A stretch of DNA of 8,426 bases from JAHEME01 sp034435035 (GTDB lineage Bacteria; Chloroflexota; Anaerolineae; Aggregatilineales; UBA3940). The stretch covers positions 1 to 8,426 of the forward strand of contig DAOTXW010000075.1 in NCBI GenBank assembly GCA_034435035.1. The letters run 5' to 3'. The translations under genes were made by a program, and so were the position numbers. The notes beneath the pieces are model-generated. The model was not told where the DNA came from. It worked only from the letters and a program-made list of their open reading frames with translations, and ran no database searches. This document shows, piece after piece, positions 6,344 to 8,426 of the stretch. Numbering within the stretch: position 1 is the first letter of the stretch; the number at the start of each line of letters is the position of its first letter.

Positions 6344-7332
6344 TCGAGACTATTCGCAGACTGGTGGAATCGTATGGGCCGAGCGGGCACGAAGACCAGA
6401 CCCGCGCCGTCGTCCTGGCCGAGATCGACGGGCTGGCCGACGAGGTCAGCGTGGATGCGCTGGGCAACGTGATCGCCTGGAAGCGGGCCGGCAGGAAGAA
6501 CGCCCCCCGCGTGATGCTCTCCGCCCACATGGATGAGATCGGCCTGATGGTGACGCATGTCGATAAGGACGGCTACCTGCGCTTCACCAACATCGGCGGG
6601 CTGTTCGCCAACACGCTGCACGGCAACCGCGTGCGCTTCGCCGACGGCACGATCGGGACCATCGGCGTCGATGCCGAGGTCGCGCCGGGGACGGCCCCGA
6701 CGCTGGACCAGCTGTTCATCGACGCCTCGACCGGGGACGGCGATCACGGCATCCGGGTGGGCGAGGCGGCCGGCCTGCACCGCGAGCTGACCGTGCGCGG
6801 CAGCCGGCTGATCGCCAAGAGCATGGACGACCGCATCGGCTGCGCGGTGCAGGTCGAGGTCATGCGGCGGCTGGAAAAGACGCCCAGCGACGTGGCCTTT
6901 GTCTTCAGCACGCAGGAGGAGGTGGGGCTGCGCGGGGCGCGCACCGCCGCCTACGCCGTCGATCCGCAGATCGGCATCGCCATCGACGTGACGCGCACAG
7001 GCGACACGGCCCGCGGGCTGAAGATGGCCGTCGCGCTGGGCAAAGGGCCGGCCATCAAGATCAAGGACAGCGGGATGCTGGCCGCGCCGGAGGTGGTGGC
7101 CCTGATGGAGGAGGCCGCCCGCCGGACCCGGACGCCCGCCCAGCGCGAGGTGCTGGCGGCGGGCACCACCGATGCCGCCTCGATGCAGCTGGTGCGGGCG
7201 GGGGTCAGGGCCGGCTGCCTGAGCATCCCCTGCCGCTACATCCACACCACCAGCGAGACGGTCGATCTGGCCGACGTGGAAGGCGGCGTGCGCCTGCTGA
7301 CGGCCCTGCTGGAAAAGCGCGTCGATGGCTGA
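6340..7332 (+). CDS. M42 family metallo-aminopeptidase, copy 3
   Basis: At 330 residues this is the shortest of the three M42 peptidases. The metal and catalytic set is complete: H63 and D65 in AHMDEIG, D163 in KSMDDRIG, E193 and E194 in QEEVGLRGA, D216 in IDVT, and H302 in CRYIHTTSE. It is closer to copy 1 than to copy 2 near the active site: SVDALGN and HMDEIGLMVT are identical in copies 1 and 3. The apical insert (about 72-155) contains a Gly/Asp-rich loop, STGDGDHGIRVGE (130-142), where copy 1 has LPPREVARRVQVGD. Translation starts with GTG 6340, overlapping the previous stop by four bases, with GGAGA at 6328-6332 seven bases upstream; the next Met in frame would cut into the protein. It is the last gene of the operon, followed by two inverted repeats. 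The separation of this copy from copies 1 and 2 by two membrane genes argues against a very recent simple tandem duplication. Confidence 0.94.
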   Translation: MIETIRRLVESYGPSGHEDQTRAVVLAEIDGLADEVSVDALGNVIAWKRAGRKNAPRVMLSAHMDEIGLMVTHVDKDGYLRFTNIGGLFANTLHGNRVRFADGTIGTIGVDAEVAPGTAPTLDQLFIDASTGDGDHGIRVGEAAGLHRELTVRGSRLIAKSMDDRIGCAVQVEVMRRLEKTPSDVAFVFSTQEEVGLRGARTAAYAVDPQIGIAIDVTRTGDTARGLKMAVALGKGPAIKIKDSGMLAAPEVVALMEEAARRTRTPAQREVLAAGTTDAASMQLVRAGVRAGCLSIPCRYIHTTSETVDLADVEGGVRLLTALLEKRVDG

Positions 7333-7361
7333 GCGGCTGATCGCCGGGGCCCGCCGCGGAG

Positions 7362-7397
7362 CCGGCGCCAGCCCGACCGGCCACCTGCCGGCGCCGG
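7362..7397 (+). repeat. GC inverted repeat after M42 copy 3
   Basis: CCGGCGCC (7362-7369) can pair perfectly with GGCGCCGG (7390-7397) across a 20-base loop. It lies 30 bp after the M42 copy 3 stop and just before the stronger hairpin. It may help protect or end the transcript, or be chance given base composition. Confidence 0.35.
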
Positions 7398-7414
7398 GCG
7401 CCCCCCCCCGCATA

Positions 7415-7440
7415 AGACAGGGGGCTTCAGCCCCCTGTCT
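7415..7440 (+). terminator. Perfect 11-bp hairpin ending the operon
   Basis: AGACAGGGGGC (7415-7425) and GCCCCCTGTCT (7430-7440) pair perfectly around the loop TTCA. It lies 83 bp after the last operon gene and 84 bp before the kinase start. No T tract follows, so it is not a textbook intrinsic terminator; it could be a U-less terminator, a 3'-end stabiliser, or a copy of a dispersed palindrome. A second CCCCTGTC at 7442-7449 could compete for the left arm (GACAGGGG, 7416-7423). Confidence 0.65.
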
Positions 7441-7460
7441 GCCCCTGTCCCTCCCCCGAT

Positions 7461-7489
7461 TTGCGCCCCGCCCGCTTCCGGGGCAAACT
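7461..7489 (+). promoter_or_regulatory. Weak candidate promoter for the kinase gene
   Basis: TTGCGC (7461-7466), a 17-bp spacer, and CAAACT (7484-7489) resemble the stronger TTGACA-17-TAGACT upstream in spacing and in the -10 tail, but only about half of the consensus bases match. It lies between the operon-ending hairpin and the kinase, where a promoter is expected. Confidence 0.3.
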
Positions 7490-7524
7490 GGAGCCGCGGA
7501 TCGACCTCACAGGGGGAATGCAGC

Positions 7525-8426
7525 ATGGCGGACGCCCCGGTTTTGCCCGGCGACGAGCTGATCGGCCGGACTCTCGGCCAGTACACCATCGAGCAGCGGC
7601 TCGGGGCCGGCGGCATGGCCACCGTCTATCTGGCCCATCAGCAGTCCATCGGCCGCACCGTCGCCATCAAGCTGATGCCCACCCATTTCATGCACGATCC
7701 CACCTTCCTGCAGCGCTTCCAGCGCGAGGTGCAGATCATCGCCCGCCTCCAGCACCCCCGCATCCTGCCCGTCCACGACTACGGCCAGATCGAGGGCCGC
7801 CCGTTCATCGTGATGGCCTACATGCCCGGCGGCACGCTCGCCGACCGCATGACCGGCCCGCTGGAGCTGCGCGAGGTGATCCGGCTGGTCGATCAGATCG
7901 CCGAGGGCCTCGACCATGCCCACCGCGAGGGCGTCATCCACCGCGACTTCAAGCCGTCCAACGTCCTGCTGGACAAGGCCGGCAACGTCCACCTGGCCGA
8001 CTTCGGCATCGCCAAGATCAACGAGGCCACCACCGCCCTGACCGGCAGCGGCATGGTCGGCACGCCGTCCTACATGGCCCCCGAGATGGCCAGCGAGGGC
8101 GAGGTCACCGGCGCGGTCGATATCTACGCGCTGGGCGTGACGATCTACCAGATGCTCACCGGGCAGCACCCCTTCACCAGCGACACCCCCCTGCGGGTGA
8201 TGATGGCCCACCTGACCGAGCCGGTGCCGGATGTCACCCTGCGGCGCCCGGACCTGCCCCCCGGCGTCGATACCGTGATCCGCACCGCCATGGCCAAAGA
8301 CCCCCGCGAGCGCTTCGTCAGCGCGGGCGACCTGGCGGCGGCGCTGCGAGCGGCAGCCGCCGGCCAGCCGGTGCAAAGGCCGGACTGGCAGACCCAGCCC
8401 CTGCCGGCGGCCACGCGGGGATCGTC
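7525..8426 (+). CDS. PknB-like Ser/Thr protein kinase, 3' partial
   Basis: The frame is open from ATG 7525 to the window edge (300 codons), with AGGGGGA at 7511-7517 as ribosome site. The catalytic domain (about 20-275) is complete. It shows the Gly loop LGAGGMATV (26-34), VAIK with K49, the helix C Glu E68, HRDFKPSN with D141, K143 and N146, DFG with D159, and GTPSYMAPE (179-187) containing T180. D199 and R263 (in DPRERF) are also present. The Lys after HRD and all key residues imply an active Ser/Thr kinase. T169, T170, T173 and S175 in the activation loop are possible autophosphorylation sites. After residue 280 a Pro/Gln-rich linker begins and the rest is cut off. A membrane helix and sensor domain usually follow in this family, but that part is not visible. 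The kinase follows the protease operon but appears to be transcribed separately. Confidence 0.95.
   Translation, partial: MADAPVLPGDELIGRTLGQYTIEQRLGAGGMATVYLAHQQSIGRTVAIKLMPTHFMHDPTFLQRFQREVQIIARLQHPRILPVHDYGQIEGRPFIVMAYMPGGTLADRMTGPLELREVIRLVDQIAEGLDHAHREGVIHRDFKPSNVLLDKAGNVHLADFGIAKINEATTALTGSGMVGTPSYMAPEMASEGEVTGAVDIYALGVTIYQMLTGQHPFTSDTPLRVMMAHLTEPVPDVTLRRPDLPPGVDTVIRTAMAKDPRERFVSAGDLAAALRAAAAGQPVQRPDWQTQPLPAATRGS

Noticed and set aside
7401..7409. Run of nine C as a phase-variation tract
   Set aside because: It lies outside any supported gene and does not separate a clear promoter's -35 and -10 boxes; it may also be of uncertain length in the assembly.
7325..7561. 78-codon frame bridging M42 copy 3 and the kinase gene
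   Set aside because: It is low complexity, runs through the operon-ending hairpin, and overlaps both real genes out of frame.

Overview
The window is GC-rich (roughly 70 % by eye), densely coding, and every supported gene lies on the + strand. Several features suggest a Chloroflexota (Anaerolineae-like) bacterium: Thr/Pro/Ala 'TATPTPT' linkers behind single membrane anchors, a DUF4013-type membrane protein, a PknB-type Ser/Thr kinase, and M42 peptidases with short intergenic gaps. The taxonomic guess is moderate; no rRNA or marker gene is present.

Region 1 (1-2273) holds the 3' part of a membrane-anchored TolB/PD40 beta-propeller protein. Its reading frame runs in from the window edge through eight heptads of a TPPPG-type tandem repeat. 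A DUF4013-like polytopic membrane protein follows 27 bp later, probably in the same transcript.

Region 2 (2274-7440) looks like one operon for peptide and membrane proteolysis. It begins with a very good sigma70-type promoter (TTGACA-17 bp-TAGACT, 2316-2344). The gene order is a single-pass Thr/Pro-rich surface protein, M42 aminopeptidase 1, M42 aminopeptidase 2, a rhomboid intramembrane serine protease, a small four-TM protein, and M42 aminopeptidase 3. Spacing tightens downstream: 38, 85, 4 and 29 bp, then a 4-nt overlap. The operon ends at a perfect 11-bp hairpin (7415-7440). All three M42 copies keep metal-binding and catalytic residues. They differ around the active site, so the locus may encode a set of TET-type aminopeptidases with different specificities, or a mixed particle.

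Region 3 (7441-8426) starts a new unit: a PknB-like Ser/Thr kinase with an intact catalytic domain that runs off the right edge just as a Pro-rich linker begins.

There is no mobile element, RNA gene, CRISPR array or clear horizontal transfer signal. The long minus-strand open frames are shadows produced by high GC. No stretch over 300 bp lacks a gene; the longest gap is 7333-7524 (192 bp). The points most worth a second look are the PPPG heptad array, the triple M42/rhomboid operon, and the leaderless-looking mini-ORF that ends on the start codon of the first operon gene.
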